Assembly: GCA_017548045.1 (NCBI GenBank)
Contig: JAFYNR010000030.1
Span: 1-64,000 of the forward strand
Length of the DNA: 64,000 nt
Source: Clostridia bacterium
Lineage (GTDB): Bacteria; Bacillota; Clostridia; Oscillospirales; Acutalibacteraceae
Direction of reading: 5' to 3'
The position numbers were made by a program, and so were the translations under genes. The notes beneath the pieces are model-generated. The model was not told the origin of the DNA, did not search any database, and worked only from the letters and a program-made list of their open reading frames with translations. This document shows, in pieces, positions 17,265 through 26,624 of the stretch (positions are counted from its first letter, which is position 1; each line of letters starts with the position of its first letter).

Positions 17265-18794
17265 TCAATTTATATTTGCAAGGTCTTTATAGTTTGATTT
17301 AAGAGAAGTATAAAGAGATGAGTATATGTTATAGTACTTGCGGTATGAAGCCGTATTATCGGCATCGGGAGATAATTTATCCGACACCTGCGGAATCATC
17401 GCATCACAGGCTTCCTTTACACCGGCGTAAATGCCTGCACCGACCGACGCAAGCACTGCAACACCCAACGCCGCCGCATCTGACGATTTCGCTGTTTCAA
17501 CGGGAATTGCAAATGTATCGCAAATTATATTCTTCCACAGCTTGCTTTTGCTTCCGCCGCCGCAAAGGAGCATTGAAAGGGGAGTGATACCCATTTCTCT
17601 GAGAACGAGAAGGCAATCATAAAGCGAATAGGTAACACCTTCCATAAGCGCTCTTATGAAGTGTGCTTTCGTGTGCATAGCTGACAATCCGAAGAATACA
17701 CCTCTGCAATCGGGGTCAAGATGAGGCGTTCTTTCACCCATAAGATAGGGGAGATAAATAAGTTTATCGCATCCGATGGGGATATTTTTTGCTTTCTCAT
17801 CCGTTATCTGATAAACGTCTTTGTTTTCTTTATCTGCCTGCATAATTTCTTCATAGCAGAAGTTATTCTTAAACCACTGAAGCGAAAGTCCTGCACCTTG
17901 GGTGACACCCATTACGTGCCATGCACCCGGCACAGCACAGCAGAATGTATGAACTCTTCCTCTGGGGTCAATAACAGGATTATCGGTATGGGCGAACACC
18001 ACTCCCGACGTTCCGATTGTTGTGAACGCTTTTCCTTCGGTAACAACACCCATACCTACTGCGGCGGCAGCATTATCGCCTGCACCGCCTACAACGGCTG
18101 TTTTAACTGATAAACCTGTTTTAGCGGATGTATCACCGTTGATATATCCTGTAATCTCGGGGGATTCATATACCTTTGCAAGATAATCTTCTTTAATTCC
18201 AAGTGCATCAATCATCACATCAGACCATTTTCTGCCCGGAACATCAAGAAGCTGCATTCCTGATGCATCGGATACTTCGGTTGCAAATTCACCCGTAAGT
18301 CTGAATCTTAAATAATCCTTCGGAAGAAGAATGTGTCTGCATCTTTCAAAATTATCAGGCTCATTATTCTTAACCCAAAGTATTTTAGATGCGGTGAAGC
18401 CTGTAAGTGCAGGATTTGCCGTAATCTTAATAAGAGTATCAAGGCCCAATTTTTCGGTAAGTTCTTCACATTCCTTACCCGTTCTCTGATCGCACCACAG
18501 GATAGCCGGCCTGATAACGTCACATTTTTCATCAAGCATTACAAGTCCGTGCATCTGACCCGATATACCCAAAGAAACGATATCTTCCGCATTAACACCG
18601 CTGTTTTTTACAACATCGGTAAGAGTGGAGATGGCGGCATTATACCAATCCTCGGGATTTTGCTCAGCCCAACCGTTCTGAGGCTGATAAAGCGGGTATT
18701 CCATACTCGCAGATGAAATTGCATTACCCTTTTCATCAAAAAGCACGGTTTTTGTTGCGGAGGTTCCTAAATCGATACCAATTAAATATTTCAT
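17265..18794 (-). CDS. xylB: Xylulokinase
   Basis: 509 residues, FGGY kinase family. N-terminal YLIGIDLGTSATKTVLFDEKG (first phosphate motif), SGQMHGLVML, ILWCDQRTG, and the C-terminal LLCGGGSKSKLWKNI of the ATP site. It phosphorylates D-xylulose to feed the pentose phosphate pathway. ATG 18794 is used, with GGTGA six to seven bases upstream; the frame also opens at TTG 18806, inside xylA. It starts two bases after the xylA stop codon ends, so the two are translationally close. Confidence 0.94.
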   Translation of the reverse strand: MKYLIGIDLGTSATKTVLFDEKGNAISSASMEYPLYQPQNGWAEQNPEDWYNAAISTLTDVVKNSGVNAEDIVSLGISGQMHGLVMLDEKCDVIRPAILWCDQRTGKECEELTEKLGLDTLIKITANPALTGFTASKILWVKNNEPDNFERCRHILLPKDYLRFRLTGEFATEVSDASGMQLLDVPGRKWSDVMIDALGIKEDYLAKVYESPEITGYINGDTSAKTGLSVKTAVVGGAGDNAAAAVGMGVVTEGKAFTTIGTSGVVFAHTDNPVIDPRGRVHTFCCAVPGAWHVMGVTQGAGLSLQWFKNNFCYEEIMQADKENKDVYQITDEKAKNIPIGCDKLIYLPYLMGERTPHLDPDCRGVFFGLSAMHTKAHFIRALMEGVTYSLYDCLLVLREMGITPLSMLLCGGGSKSKLWKNIICDTFAIPVETAKSSDAAALGVAVLASVGAGIYAGVKEACDAMIPQVSDKLSPDADNTASYRKYYNIYSSLYTSLKSNYKDLANIN

Positions 18795-18795
18795 A

Positions 18796-20112
18796 TTATT
18801 CACCAAATAAAATGCTGTTCAGTGCCGACTGCAGATATTCCTGACTGCCCGAACCGGGATCGCTGCACTTGCCCAGTGAGCAAGCATAAGCCGAAAGCTC
18901 TTCAAGGCTTGTTTCGCCGTCAACAATTTTCTTGCCGATTCCGCTGTTATAGCTTGAATATCTCTCTGCCTTGAATCCGTCAATCCTGCCGTCTTCAATG
19001 ATTTTTGCCGCCTTAATAAGACCGAGTGCAAAGGTATCCATACCAAGGATGAAACCGAGAACCATATCCTCAAGTGTGTTACTGGGTCTGCGGTTTTTGG
19101 CATCAAAGTTAAGGCCGCCGTTCTTCATACCGCCTGCCTTGAGAACTTCATACATACACATCGTAGCCGAATAAACGTCAAAGGGGAATTCATCGGTATC
19201 CCAGCCAAGGATGGGATCGCCCTGGTTTGCGTCAATTGAACCGAGCATACCGTTGATTGCCGAAATTCTGAGTTCATGTTCAAACGTATGACCGGCAAGA
19301 AGTGCGTGGTTAGCTTCAATGTTCATCTTGAAATCCTTATCAAGACCGTACTGACGGAGAAAACCGATTGCAGTTGCGGCGTCGAAATCGTACTGGTGCT
19401 TCATAGGCTCCTTAGGCTTGGGTTCAATGTAGAAGTCGCCTTCAAATCCTATGCCTCTGCCGTATTCAACAGCCATTTTCATAAGACGAGCAATATTTTC
19501 CTGCTCAAACTTAACATCTGTATTAAGAAGTGTTTCGTAGCCCTCTCTGCCGCCCCAGAAAACATAGCCTTTACCGCCGAGTTTAACTGTAAGGTCAAGA
19601 GCCTTTTTGATCTGTGCTGCAGCAAAGCAGTAAACCTCTGCACTGTTTGTGCTGCCTGCGCCGTTCATAAATCTGGGATTTGAGAACATATTTGCGGTAC
19701 CCCAAAGGCATTTGATGCCCGTTTCCTGCATCTTAATAAGAATATAATCGGTTATTTCATCAAGACGGCGGTTTGTTTCGTTGATATCCTCCGCTTCAGG
19801 AACAAGGTCAACGTCGTGAAAGCAGAAATATCCGATTCCGAGCTTACTCATAAACTCAAAACCTGCATCAACCTTTGCTTTTGCGTGTTCCATAGTGCCT
19901 TTTTCCGCACCGAAGGATTTATCGGCTGTATCTCTGCCGAACATATCCGTTCCTGCGGCACCGAGATTATGCCACCAAGCCATAGCAAATGAAAAATGCT
20001 CTTTCATGGTTTTGCCCATAATAACTCTGTCTGCATCATAATATTTGAATGCAAAAGGATTTTTGCTTGAAGCACCCTCATAATTTACTTTTTCAATGAA
20101 ATCGAAATACAT
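18796..20112 (-). CDS. xylA: Xylose isomerase
   Basis: 438 residues from ATG 20112 (CGGAG upstream), the normal length for the long class II xylose isomerases. Hallmarks are [28 protein letters not shown] (catalytic His and metal-site Asp), [23 protein letters not shown] and [14 protein letters not shown]. It converts D-xylose to D-xylulose. The reading frame stays open far upstream to 20778, but that part is antisense to the exonuclease and has no family similarity. The promoter at 20147-20175 supports the chosen start. No xylose transporter or XylR is in the window. Confidence 0.96.
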   Translation of the reverse strand: MYFDFIEKVNYEGASSKNPFAFKYYDADRVIMGKTMKEHFSFAMAWWHNLGAAGTDMFGRDTADKSFGAEKGTMEHAKAKVDAGFEFMSKLGIGYFCFHDVDLVPEAEDINETNRRLDEITDYILIKMQETGIKCLWGTANMFSNPRFMNGAGSTNSAEVYCFAAAQIKKALDLTVKLGGKGYVFWGGREGYETLLNTDVKFEQENIARLMKMAVEYGRGIGFEGDFYIEPKPKEPMKHQYDFDAATAIGFLRQYGLDKDFKMNIEANHALLAGHTFEHELRISAINGMLGSIDANQGDPILGWDTDEFPFDVYSATMCMYEVLKAGGMKNGGLNFDAKNRRPSNTLEDMVLGFILGMDTFALGLIKAAKIIEDGRIDGFKAERYSSYNSGIGKKIVDGETSLEELSAYACSLGKCSDPGSGSQEYLQSALNSILFGE

Positions 20113-20146
20113 ATCAAAAACTCCGTTTCTATAATATATATGTTTA

Positions 20147-20175
20147 ATTATATATTTACACGCCGATATATGCAA
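20147..20175 (-). promoter_or_regulatory. Sigma-A promoter of xylA-xylB-rbsK
   Basis: On the minus strand TTGCAT (20175-20170), 17-bp spacer, TATAAT (20152-20147). The -35 overlaps the left arm of the inverted repeat at 20173-20227. Confidence 0.82.
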
Positions 20176-20227
20176 GAGAAAAAGAAAAGATTTTACAAAT
20201 AATAACCCATATATTCTTTTTCTCTTG
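20173..20227. repeat. 14-bp perfect inverted repeat spanning both divergent -35 boxes; candidate operator
   Basis: Left arm 20173-20186 (CAAGAGAAAAAGAA) is the exact reverse complement of right arm 20214-20227. The arms are 41 bp apart centre to centre and each ends in the TTG of one of the two diverging promoters. This could be a shared operator, or a pair of identical upstream promoter sequences. Confidence 0.6.
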
Positions 20228-20253
20228 AAATAACGTGAGAAATATTGTATTAT
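20225..20253 (+). promoter_or_regulatory. Sigma-A promoter of the exonuclease-rmlB unit
   Basis: TTGAAA (20225-20230), 17-bp spacer, TATTAT (20248-20253). Transcription would begin near 20260, which excludes the upstream alternative start at 20245. Confidence 0.78.
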
Positions 20254-20292
20254 TGTATACAGTGTAATGAAAAACCGAAAAGGAATGTTTAT

Positions 20293-21168
20293 ATGCAGTT
20301 CATTGTAATGGATCTGGAATGGAACAATACTTATGCCAAAAAAGCAAACGGTTACATAAATGAAATTATTGAAATCGGCGCAGTGAAGCTTGACGGCGAT
20401 CTTGAAACCGTTGATACTTTTTCGTGCATTATCCGTTCTCAGATCGGAAAAAAACTCAGAGGTACCGTTAAAAGACTTACTCAGCTTACAAATGCAGATA
20501 TAAGCTCCGGTATGCCTTTCACCAAAGCATTCTCTGTTTTCAGAAAGTGGATAGGCAATGACGATACCGTTATTCTCACATGGGGTGACGGTGATATCAG
20601 AGTTCTGCTTGATAATTTTAAGTACCTCAACGGTATAAAAGTTATTCCGTTTTTGAAGAAATACTGCGATATGCAGAAAAGCTTTCAGAAAATCAACGGT
20701 AATGCAAAAGGTCAGCAGACAGGTCTTCTTGCCGCGGCTGAATATCTTGGAATAGACCCTGAAATGTATATTCATCACCGTGCTCTCGGTGACAGTATGC
20801 TTACCGCGGATATTCTTAAAAAAATATACCCCATGGGTATCATTGAGCCGGATATACTCGATTGTAACGATGATTTTTATTCAAAACTTCTTTACAAAGC
20901 AAAGGTAATCAGAAACATCGACAATCCTTTGGTTGATAAAAAAAGGCTCAACCATACCTGCGAATCCTGCGGTACACCCTGCACCCAGCTTACACCCTGG
21001 AAGTTCCACTGTCAGTTTTTCAGAGCAAACTTTTATTGCAGTGAATGTGACCTCACATACTCGGTAGGTGTGAGATTCAAAAAACTTTTTGACCAGGTTG
21101 AATTCAGAAAAATTGTATCGGTTAAAGAACCGGAACCTAAAATAGAGCAGGAGGGAACTGAAGAATGA
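20293..21168 (+). CDS. DEDDh 3'-5' exonuclease with C-terminal zinc-ribbon-like domain
   Basis: 291 residues. RNase T/DnaQ-type fold: [10 protein letters not shown] gives the first acidic pair (D-x-E), a central [10 protein letters not shown] supplies the next Asp, and [14 protein letters not shown] carries the His and last Asp. The last 80 residues contain a cysteine-rich module (CESCGTPC ... C ... CSEC) likely to bind zinc. It probably degrades single-stranded DNA or RNA; the precise substrate is unknown. ATG 20293 follows AAAAGGA. Its final codons overlap the rmlB start by four bases. Confidence 0.85.
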   Translation: MQFIVMDLEWNNTYAKKANGYINEIIEIGAVKLDGDLETVDTFSCIIRSQIGKKLRGTVKRLTQLTNADISSGMPFTKAFSVFRKWIGNDDTVILTWGDGDIRVLLDNFKYLNGIKVIPFLKKYCDMQKSFQKINGNAKGQQTGLLAAAEYLGIDPEMYIHHRALGDSMLTADILKKIYPMGIIEPDILDCNDDFYSKLLYKAKVIRNIDNPLVDKKRLNHTCESCGTPCTQLTPWKFHCQFFRANFYCSECDLTYSVGVRFKKLFDQVEFRKIVSVKEPEPKIEQEGTEE

Positions 21169-22166
21169 AAATTCTGGTTACGGGCGGCGCAGGCTTTATC
21201 GGCTGTAATTTTGTTTATTATATGCTTGATAAATATGCAGACTATGAGATCGTGTGCCTTGATGCGCTTACATATGCAGGTAACATCAAAAGCCTTTCAA
21301 AAGCGTTTGAAAATAAAAACTTCAAGTTTGTAAAGGGAAGCATAGCAGACAAAGAGCTTGTATATTCGCTTTTTGAAAACGAAAAATTCGACGTTGTTGT
21401 AAATTTTGCAGCAGAAAGTCACGTTGACCGTTCAATTGAAAATCCGTTTGTTTTCCTTGAAACAAACGTTATGGGCACTGCGTGCCTTCTGGACGCAAGC
21501 AAAAAATTCGGAGTTAAAAGATATCACCAGGTTTCAACGGATGAGGTTTACGGCGATCTGCCTCTCGACAGACCCGATTTATTCTTTACCGAAACGATGA
21601 ATCTTATTACCTCAAGCCCTTATTCCGCTTCAAAAGCTTCTGCAGATCTTCTTACGCTTGCTTTTCACAGAACCTACGGTCTGCCTGTCACAATATCCCG
21701 CTGTTCAAATAATTACGGGCCGTACCAATTCCCCGAAAAGCTTATTCCCGTTATGATAATGAAAGCATTGGCAAACGAAAATCTTCCTGTTTACGGTCAG
21801 GGTCTTAATGTCCGTGATTGGCTTTACGTTGAGGATCATTGCAAGGCTATCGATATGATTATTCATAACGGAAAAATCGGTGAAGTTTATAACGTAGGCG
21901 GTCACAATGAAAAGCAGAATATTGAAGTTGTAAAAACCATTCTCAGCCACCTTTCGAAGCCTGAAACTCTTATTACTTATGTAAAAGACAGAGCAGGGCA
22001 CGATCTGAGATATGCAATTGACCCGACAAAAATCTCAACTCAGCTTGGCTGGGAACCTGAAACCGCATTTGAGGACGGTATGAAAAAAACAATAGAATGG
22101 TATCTTGATAATCAAGGCTGGATGGACGACATTAAAAGCGGTGAATATCAGAACCACGGTTTATAA
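21165..22166 (+). CDS. rfbB: dTDP-glucose 4,6-dehydratase
   Basis: 333 residues, extended short-chain dehydrogenase. NAD-binding GGAGFIG at 7-13, STDEVYGD, the catalytic YSASK in SSPYSASKASADLL, and NNYGPYQFPEKLIP are diagnostic for RmlB. It makes dTDP-4-keto-6-deoxyglucose for rhamnose-type surface sugars. The start overlaps the exonuclease stop (ATGA). None of rmlA, rmlC or rmlD is in the window, so the rest of the pathway must be elsewhere. Confidence 0.92.
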   Translation: MKILVTGGAGFIGCNFVYYMLDKYADYEIVCLDALTYAGNIKSLSKAFENKNFKFVKGSIADKELVYSLFENEKFDVVVNFAAESHVDRSIENPFVFLETNVMGTACLLDASKKFGVKRYHQVSTDEVYGDLPLDRPDLFFTETMNLITSSPYSASKASADLLTLAFHRTYGLPVTISRCSNNYGPYQFPEKLIPVMIMKALANENLPVYGQGLNVRDWLYVEDHCKAIDMIIHNGKIGEVYNVGGHNEKQNIEVVKTILSHLSKPETLITYVKDRAGHDLRYAIDPTKISTQLGWEPETAFEDGMKKTIEWYLDNQGWMDDIKSGEYQNHGL

Positions 22167-22172
22167 AAATGT

Positions 22173-22212
22173 AACAGGCTTACGATTGATAATCCGTAAG
22201 CCTGTTTTTTTA
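22173..22212. terminator. Terminator after rfbB, also serving the convergent protease gene
   Basis: AACAGGCTTACG (22173-22184) pairs with CGTAAGCCTGTT (22195-22206) and runs into seven or more T residues. Confidence 0.93.
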
Positions 22213-25200
22213 ATAACTCATTGCATAAATTGATTTAACAATATCACGAAGAAGAAAAGCGGCAATCTTTTCCCAAAAATTCAGTTTACATTCGAAAACT
22301 ATTTTTCCTTCGGTAAACGTACCGTCAACGTTTTCTATCGTAAGACTTACCGTTGCAACGCCATCACCGATGCACCTTGCATAGCCTGATGACGAAACAA
22401 GAATTACATTTTCATTATCAGACGTCCATTCTGCATCATAATACAACGCTTCGGAAGGCTGGAATACCGTAATAATTCTTTCTGCCTCATAAAGGCTGAG
22501 CTTAACGCTTGATGCATAAAGGTTGATTACTTCAACAATTTTCGGTTCAAGCTTTTCCAGTGCTTCAAGAATTGCGAGTGTCTGTCTGTCAACAATATCC
22601 TGTTCGCAGGAGTATCTGCCGCTTACATCTTCTCCGACAGCCGCATCAAGCTGTGATAAATCCTTATAAAGTGTTCTGTCAACGGCAAGGGCTTTTTCAA
22701 CAGCTTTATTATATTCGGTGTAATCGGCAGGTACCGTATCCTTGGTAATAATATCTGTTGTGATTACGTTGATAACGCCAAGGTCATTCTGGGTTATTTG
22801 ACAGTAGTAATACGGTGCTGAATCGGAATTTGTAAAAATATACGACGGCGTAGTTGCCCCGTCAATCGGTGTACCGCCTGTCGTTTCGGGTACGGTATTC
22901 CAATACCACTGATAAGTAAGGTCAAAGCCCGCTGCCAGAATATATACTGTTTCACTGTTTTCGGTTACGTATTCGGGAATTTCACTGTAAATAAGAGGAA
23001 TTTCAATGAATTTATATCCTTTGAGGTTTGCATAGCGTTCAACAAAGGTATTCTTGGTTCCGTATACGGTCATATTTTCTCCTTTATCGGTTGACTCGAT
23101 AAAGTTGTTTGAAAGAAGAATACCACTGTTATCAGGCATATCGTCAGTTGTAATAAGATTTCTTGCGTCAATAAATTCTATCGTACAGTCATTAAAAACG
23201 CCGGCTGAAAGGTGGGTGGTATTTTCAATATTCAACGAGTATATGTTATGACAGCCCTTGAAAGTGTCTGCGGCAATGTTTTCGGCGCCGTTGAGACCGA
23301 TAATATAAATATCGGGAGTTTTTGCAAACATTTCAGGCACGGTTTTAAGAAGCTTCGGCGCATAGAATTTTTCAAGATTTGCAGGAAGATAAATATTTGG
23401 AGACGGCTTGGAATAGACGTCATCTTCAAAGGCGGTCATTTCGGGAAGATTCAGAACAATGAGAGAGTCACATCCGTTGAAAGCGTTAGAATAAACCGTT
23501 TTAGCCTGCGGAAGAATAATATCATAAAGAGAAATACAGCTTTCAAAGGCATTTGAGAAGATATATCCTGCATCAGAGAATGACGCGATCATCAGACTTT
23601 CACAGCAGCTGAATGCTCCTGCAGGAATATATGCAAGGCCGCTTATATCAACCTCTGTAAGGGAAAAACATCCTTTGAAGCAACCGTCAGGCATATTGGA
23701 AAGATGGCTGATGTGAACGTTTACAAGCTGATTACAATCTCTGAACGAGTTTTTTCCTATCGACGACACATTTCCCAATTCAATATTTGAAATTGCGGAT
23801 TTTGAAAAAGCACCGTCAGGTATGCTTTTGAGCTTTGAAAGCCTAAGCGTAAAAGTTGAACCTGTAAAGATATTCTGTCTGTTTCCTGCGTTGTAAAAAG
23901 AATATTTACCTATTGATTCAAAATCGGTAAAGAAAAACGGATTTTTCAGCCAATCGCAATTATAAAATGCATAATCACCCACAACCTTCACGTTTCTTCC
24001 GAAAACGGTTTTGAGCATAGTACAATTTTTGAAGGAAGCATTTCCTATTTCGGTTACGGAGTCGGGGAGTATAACCTCGGTTACGTTTGTATTTTCAAAC
24101 ACACCGTCACCTATTTTTTTAACTTCCGTTCCGTTTACGTTCCGAGGCACCGTGAAACTCAATAAACTTCCGCTGTACGCAGTTAACGTACCGTCGGACG
24201 TTACGGTAAGTTCTTCTTCATTTGCATACGGTGCAATGACGGTTGCAAAAGACGATATGGGCGAACGATACATACCGTCACAATAAGCAACGGCAGTAAT
24301 AACAACTGTCTGAGCGGCGTGTATGGGTTTACCGTCATAAAGCTTTACGTTTTCACCGCCGATTACGGGAACGGAACGGTCTGTCGTATAATATATCTGT
24401 GCTCCCGGTGTATCACAGAATATTTCAATATCAATTTCAGTCTGACTGAAAGCTGTCAGATGTGAAAAATAGGGGGCTGATACAATATCCTTCTGCTTAA
24501 CGTTATCAGGCGTTTCGGGCGCTCTTATAATTCCGTTACCGTATTTGATTGTAGAATTGTGCTCACTTATATGAACACAGGTGTTTTTGATTATTTCGAT
24601 TATCTCTTCGCGTAACGCATCGGGTCTGTACGAGTAAATCGTCGCAACAACTGCGGTTACAAAAGGTGCGGCAACGGATGTGCCCCTTGTTTTAACGTAG
24701 CCACCGCCAAGATTTGTTGTTGTTATTTCAAAGCCTGGTGCCGCAAATGAAACGCCGTTATCATACGTACTGAAGTTTGTTACAATACCCGACTTATTTA
24801 CAGCGGTAATTTTCAAAACACTGTCGTATGATGCAGGATAATATTTATTGGTTGTACCGTCATTACCCGAAGCCGCAATAACAGGGATATCATTGATTTC
24901 TGCATTATCTATTGCGTTTTTCAGTACAGAGGAATCTTCTTCAAAACCTACGCTGATATTGATTACGTCAACACCGTCCTCTACTGCACAGTTTATACCT
25001 GCCGCAAGAGAAATGACTGTTCCTGCACCGTGGGAGTCAAGAACCTTATAGGGCTGAACAAAGACGTTATCCATTGTACTGTCAATAATAACTCCTGCAA
25101 CCTGTGTGCCGTGACCGTTATCATCCATAGAGTTGTTTCTTGTTCCGCTTGTGCTTGTGTTGATTCTTGTTGGGAGCACACGGCCGTTGAAAAAAGGATG

Positions 25201-25773
25201 GTCAGGGTCAACACCCGTATCAACAACAGCAACAACGGTGTCACTGATTTCAACGTTGCTGATTTTTATGTGATTGTTAAGTTTGTCAATTCCTATGTAC
25301 TCGGGACCCCAGGATAAATACGTATTTTCACCTTCTCCGTCGGAATACACGATAGGCTCAGATGACATTGTATCGGAGAATAAAGCGCAAACCTCTTTGT
25401 CGATTTCAACATATTCAAGCTTATTGTTATTAACGTAGCTGTTATATGCATTTTCCGCATCATCGGGAGAATTGAACTGAAGCACCCAAAGGTCATCGTA
25501 TCCGCAAATAACCGATGTTGCATTCATAGTGTCGATCCTGTATTTACTTTTAATAATAAGTCTTGCCGTTTTGAACTCATCTGAACCGCTTCCGTATTCA
25601 GAGCCGAAAGCGCCTTCCGTCATAACGGATGCATTAATCATACCGCTTATTTCCGCAGCAAATTCCTCAGCGGATATTTCATCAACATCCGTTGCAACAG
25701 CATATGATAAAAATGATAAAGCTGACGATGCAACCGCAATCAGCGACATTATGATGCATAGCAGTTTTTTCAC
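22210..25773 (-). CDS. Large secreted subtilisin-type (S8) protease with leucine-rich repeats
   Basis: 1187 residues, GTG start with GGAGGAGA upstream. Order: signal peptide (1-27), propeptide region (to about 150), S8 catalytic domain with D185 (VVDTGVD), H221 (DNGHGTQVAG) and S366 (GTSVAAP), a chitobiase-C-like domain (about 430-512, PGAQIYYTTD), BspA-type LRR_5 repeats (about 530-930, pattern IGDGVFENTNVTEVILP), an Ig-like region with TYQWYWNT, and a final bacterial Ig-like domain. The last 25 residues (KLNFWEKIAAFLLRDIVKSIY) are an amphipathic helix. Probably degrades host, dietary or microbial proteins at the cell surface. No LPXTG or S-layer motif. Confidence 0.9.
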   Translation of the reverse strand: MKKLLCIIMSLIAVASSALSFLSYAVATDVDEISAEEFAAEISGMINASVMTEGAFGSEYGSGSDEFKTARLIIKSKYRIDTMNATSVICGYDDLWVLQFNSPDDAENAYNSYVNNNKLEYVEIDKEVCALFSDTMSSEPIVYSDGEGENTYLSWGPEYIGIDKLNNHIKISNVEISDTVVAVVDTGVDPDHPFFNGRVLPTRINTSTSGTRNNSMDDNGHGTQVAGVIIDSTMDNVFVQPYKVLDSHGAGTVISLAAGINCAVEDGVDVINISVGFEEDSSVLKNAIDNAEINDIPVIAASGNDGTTNKYYPASYDSVLKITAVNKSGIVTNFSTYDNGVSFAAPGFEITTTNLGGGYVKTRGTSVAAPFVTAVVATIYSYRPDALREEIIEIIKNTCVHISEHNSTIKYGNGIIRAPETPDNVKQKDIVSAPYFSHLTAFSQTEIDIEIFCDTPGAQIYYTTDRSVPVIGGENVKLYDGKPIHAAQTVVITAVAYCDGMYRSPISSFATVIAPYANEEELTVTSDGTLTAYSGSLLSFTVPRNVNGTEVKKIGDGVFENTNVTEVILPDSVTEIGNASFKNCTMLKTVFGRNVKVVGDYAFYNCDWLKNPFFFTDFESIGKYSFYNAGNRQNIFTGSTFTLRLSKLKSIPDGAFSKSAISNIELGNVSSIGKNSFRDCNQLVNVHISHLSNMPDGCFKGCFSLTEVDISGLAYIPAGAFSCCESLMIASFSDAGYIFSNAFESCISLYDIILPQAKTVYSNAFNGCDSLIVLNLPEMTAFEDDVYSKPSPNIYLPANLEKFYAPKLLKTVPEMFAKTPDIYIIGLNGAENIAADTFKGCHNIYSLNIENTTHLSAGVFNDCTIEFIDARNLITTDDMPDNSGILLSNNFIESTDKGENMTVYGTKNTFVERYANLKGYKFIEIPLIYSEIPEYVTENSETVYILAAGFDLTYQWYWNTVPETTGGTPIDGATTPSYIFTNSDSAPYYYCQITQNDLGVINVITTDIITKDTVPADYTEYNKAVEKALAVDRTLYKDLSQLDAAVGEDVSGRYSCEQDIVDRQTLAILEALEKLEPKIVEVINLYASSVKLSLYEAERIITVFQPSEALYYDAEWTSDNENVILVSSSGYARCIGDGVATVSLTIENVDGTFTEGKIVFECKLNFWEKIAAFLLRDIVKSIYAMSY

Positions 25774-25832
25774 TGTATCTCCTCCGAAAATATATTATGT
25801 ATGATTGAAAAACATTATAAATATTTTGTTTT

Positions 25833-25862
25833 ATTATACTATACTTTGTGTATATAATGCAA
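25833..25862 (-). promoter_or_regulatory. Sigma-A-like promoter of the subtilisin/LRR gene
   Basis: On the minus strand TTGCAT (25862-25857), 18-bp spacer, TATAAT (25838-25833), about 60 bases upstream of the GTG start. Confidence 0.6.
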
Positions 25863-25965
25863 GCGAATACAAAATAAATCATAGATATACTAAAAATAAC
25901 GCCAATTAAACTATACTGTTTGTAATACCATTGGCACTGTATAAATAACTTTTACCAAAATAATG

Positions 25966-25994
25966 TTGAAAATGTCACTTGACAATATTATAAT
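25966..25994 (+). promoter_or_regulatory. Sigma-A promoter of the nitroreductase gene, with palindrome in the spacer
   Basis: TTGAAA (25966-25971), 17-bp spacer, TATAAT (25989-25994). A perfect inverted repeat TGTCA-CT-TGACA (25973-25984) lies between the two boxes, a classical repressor position. Confidence 0.75.
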
Positions 25995-26012
25995 AGAGAC
26001 GAGGTGAAAAAA

Positions 26013-26585
26013 ATGATTAAAGAACTTGTTATAAAAAACAGATCTTACAGACGGTTTAATGAATACGAAACAATCAAATCAGAAGTACTTTACGAGCTTG
26101 TTGACCTTGCAAGGTTTACTCCTTCGTCAGTTAATTTTCAACCGCTGAGATTCAAAACGGTCAATGATGCCGAAAACAACCTTAAGGTTTTTGAAACTCT
26201 TTCGTGGGCAGGTCTTTTGAAGGATTGGAACGGTCCGTCAGAAGGGGAAAGACCTTCAGCTTATATTATCATTCTTACTGACCTGTCCGTTGCAAGCAAT
26301 ATGAAAACCGACGTTGGAATAGCCGCACAAACGATTATGCTCGGTGCCGCAGAAAAAGGAATCGGCGGATGTATGCTCGGTAGTATAAAAAGAGAAATTC
26401 TTGCAGAAAGCCTGGGAATTAATCTTGACAGATACTCAATTGACCTGGTGCTTGCCTTAGGTATTCCGGCTGAGGAAGTCAGAATTGTAGACATTCCCGA
26501 AAACGGCGCAACCGCATATTACAGGGATGAAAATGACGTTCACTGTGTGCCCAAACGCAGCCTTGATGATTTAATAATTCAGTAA
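26013..26585 (+). CDS. Nitroreductase-family FMN oxidoreductase
   Basis: 190 residues. The N-terminal NRSYRRF and ELVDLARFTPSSVNFQPLRF are the flavin-phosphate and dimer-interface signatures of the family, and GIAAQTIMLGAAEKGIGGCMLGS is the second flavin-contact region. Members use NAD(P)H to reduce nitro compounds, quinones or flavins; the natural substrate here is unknown. ATG 26013 is preferred over GTG 26004, which lies within the Shine-Dalgarno GAGGTGA. Monocistronic, with its own promoter and terminator. Confidence 0.87.
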   Translation: MIKELVIKNRSYRRFNEYETIKSEVLYELVDLARFTPSSVNFQPLRFKTVNDAENNLKVFETLSWAGLLKDWNGPSEGERPSAYIIILTDLSVASNMKTDVGIAAQTIMLGAAEKGIGGCMLGSIKREILAESLGINLDRYSIDLVLALGIPAEEVRIVDIPENGATAYYRDENDVHCVPKRSLDDLIIQ

Positions 26586-26624
26586 AAAAACGACCCTGCA
26601 ACATAACTGCAGGGTCGTTTTTTG
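26585..26624. terminator. Strong bidirectional terminator between nitroreductase and PHP genes
   Basis: A 16-bp perfect stem (26585-26600 with 26608-26623, core CGACCCTGCA) flanked by A and T runs on both sides. Confidence 0.95.

Noticed and set aside
20113-20778. The xylA frame stays open 222 codons upstream of ATG 20112
   Set aside because: This part is antisense to the exonuclease, lacks xylose isomerase similarity and lies upstream of the xylA promoter and ribosome binding site.
25979-25994. TTGACA directly before TATAAT as the nitroreductase -35 box
   Set aside because: Only four bases separate them; the TTGAAA at 25966-25971 has the correct 17-bp spacing and TTGACA is instead part of the palindrome.
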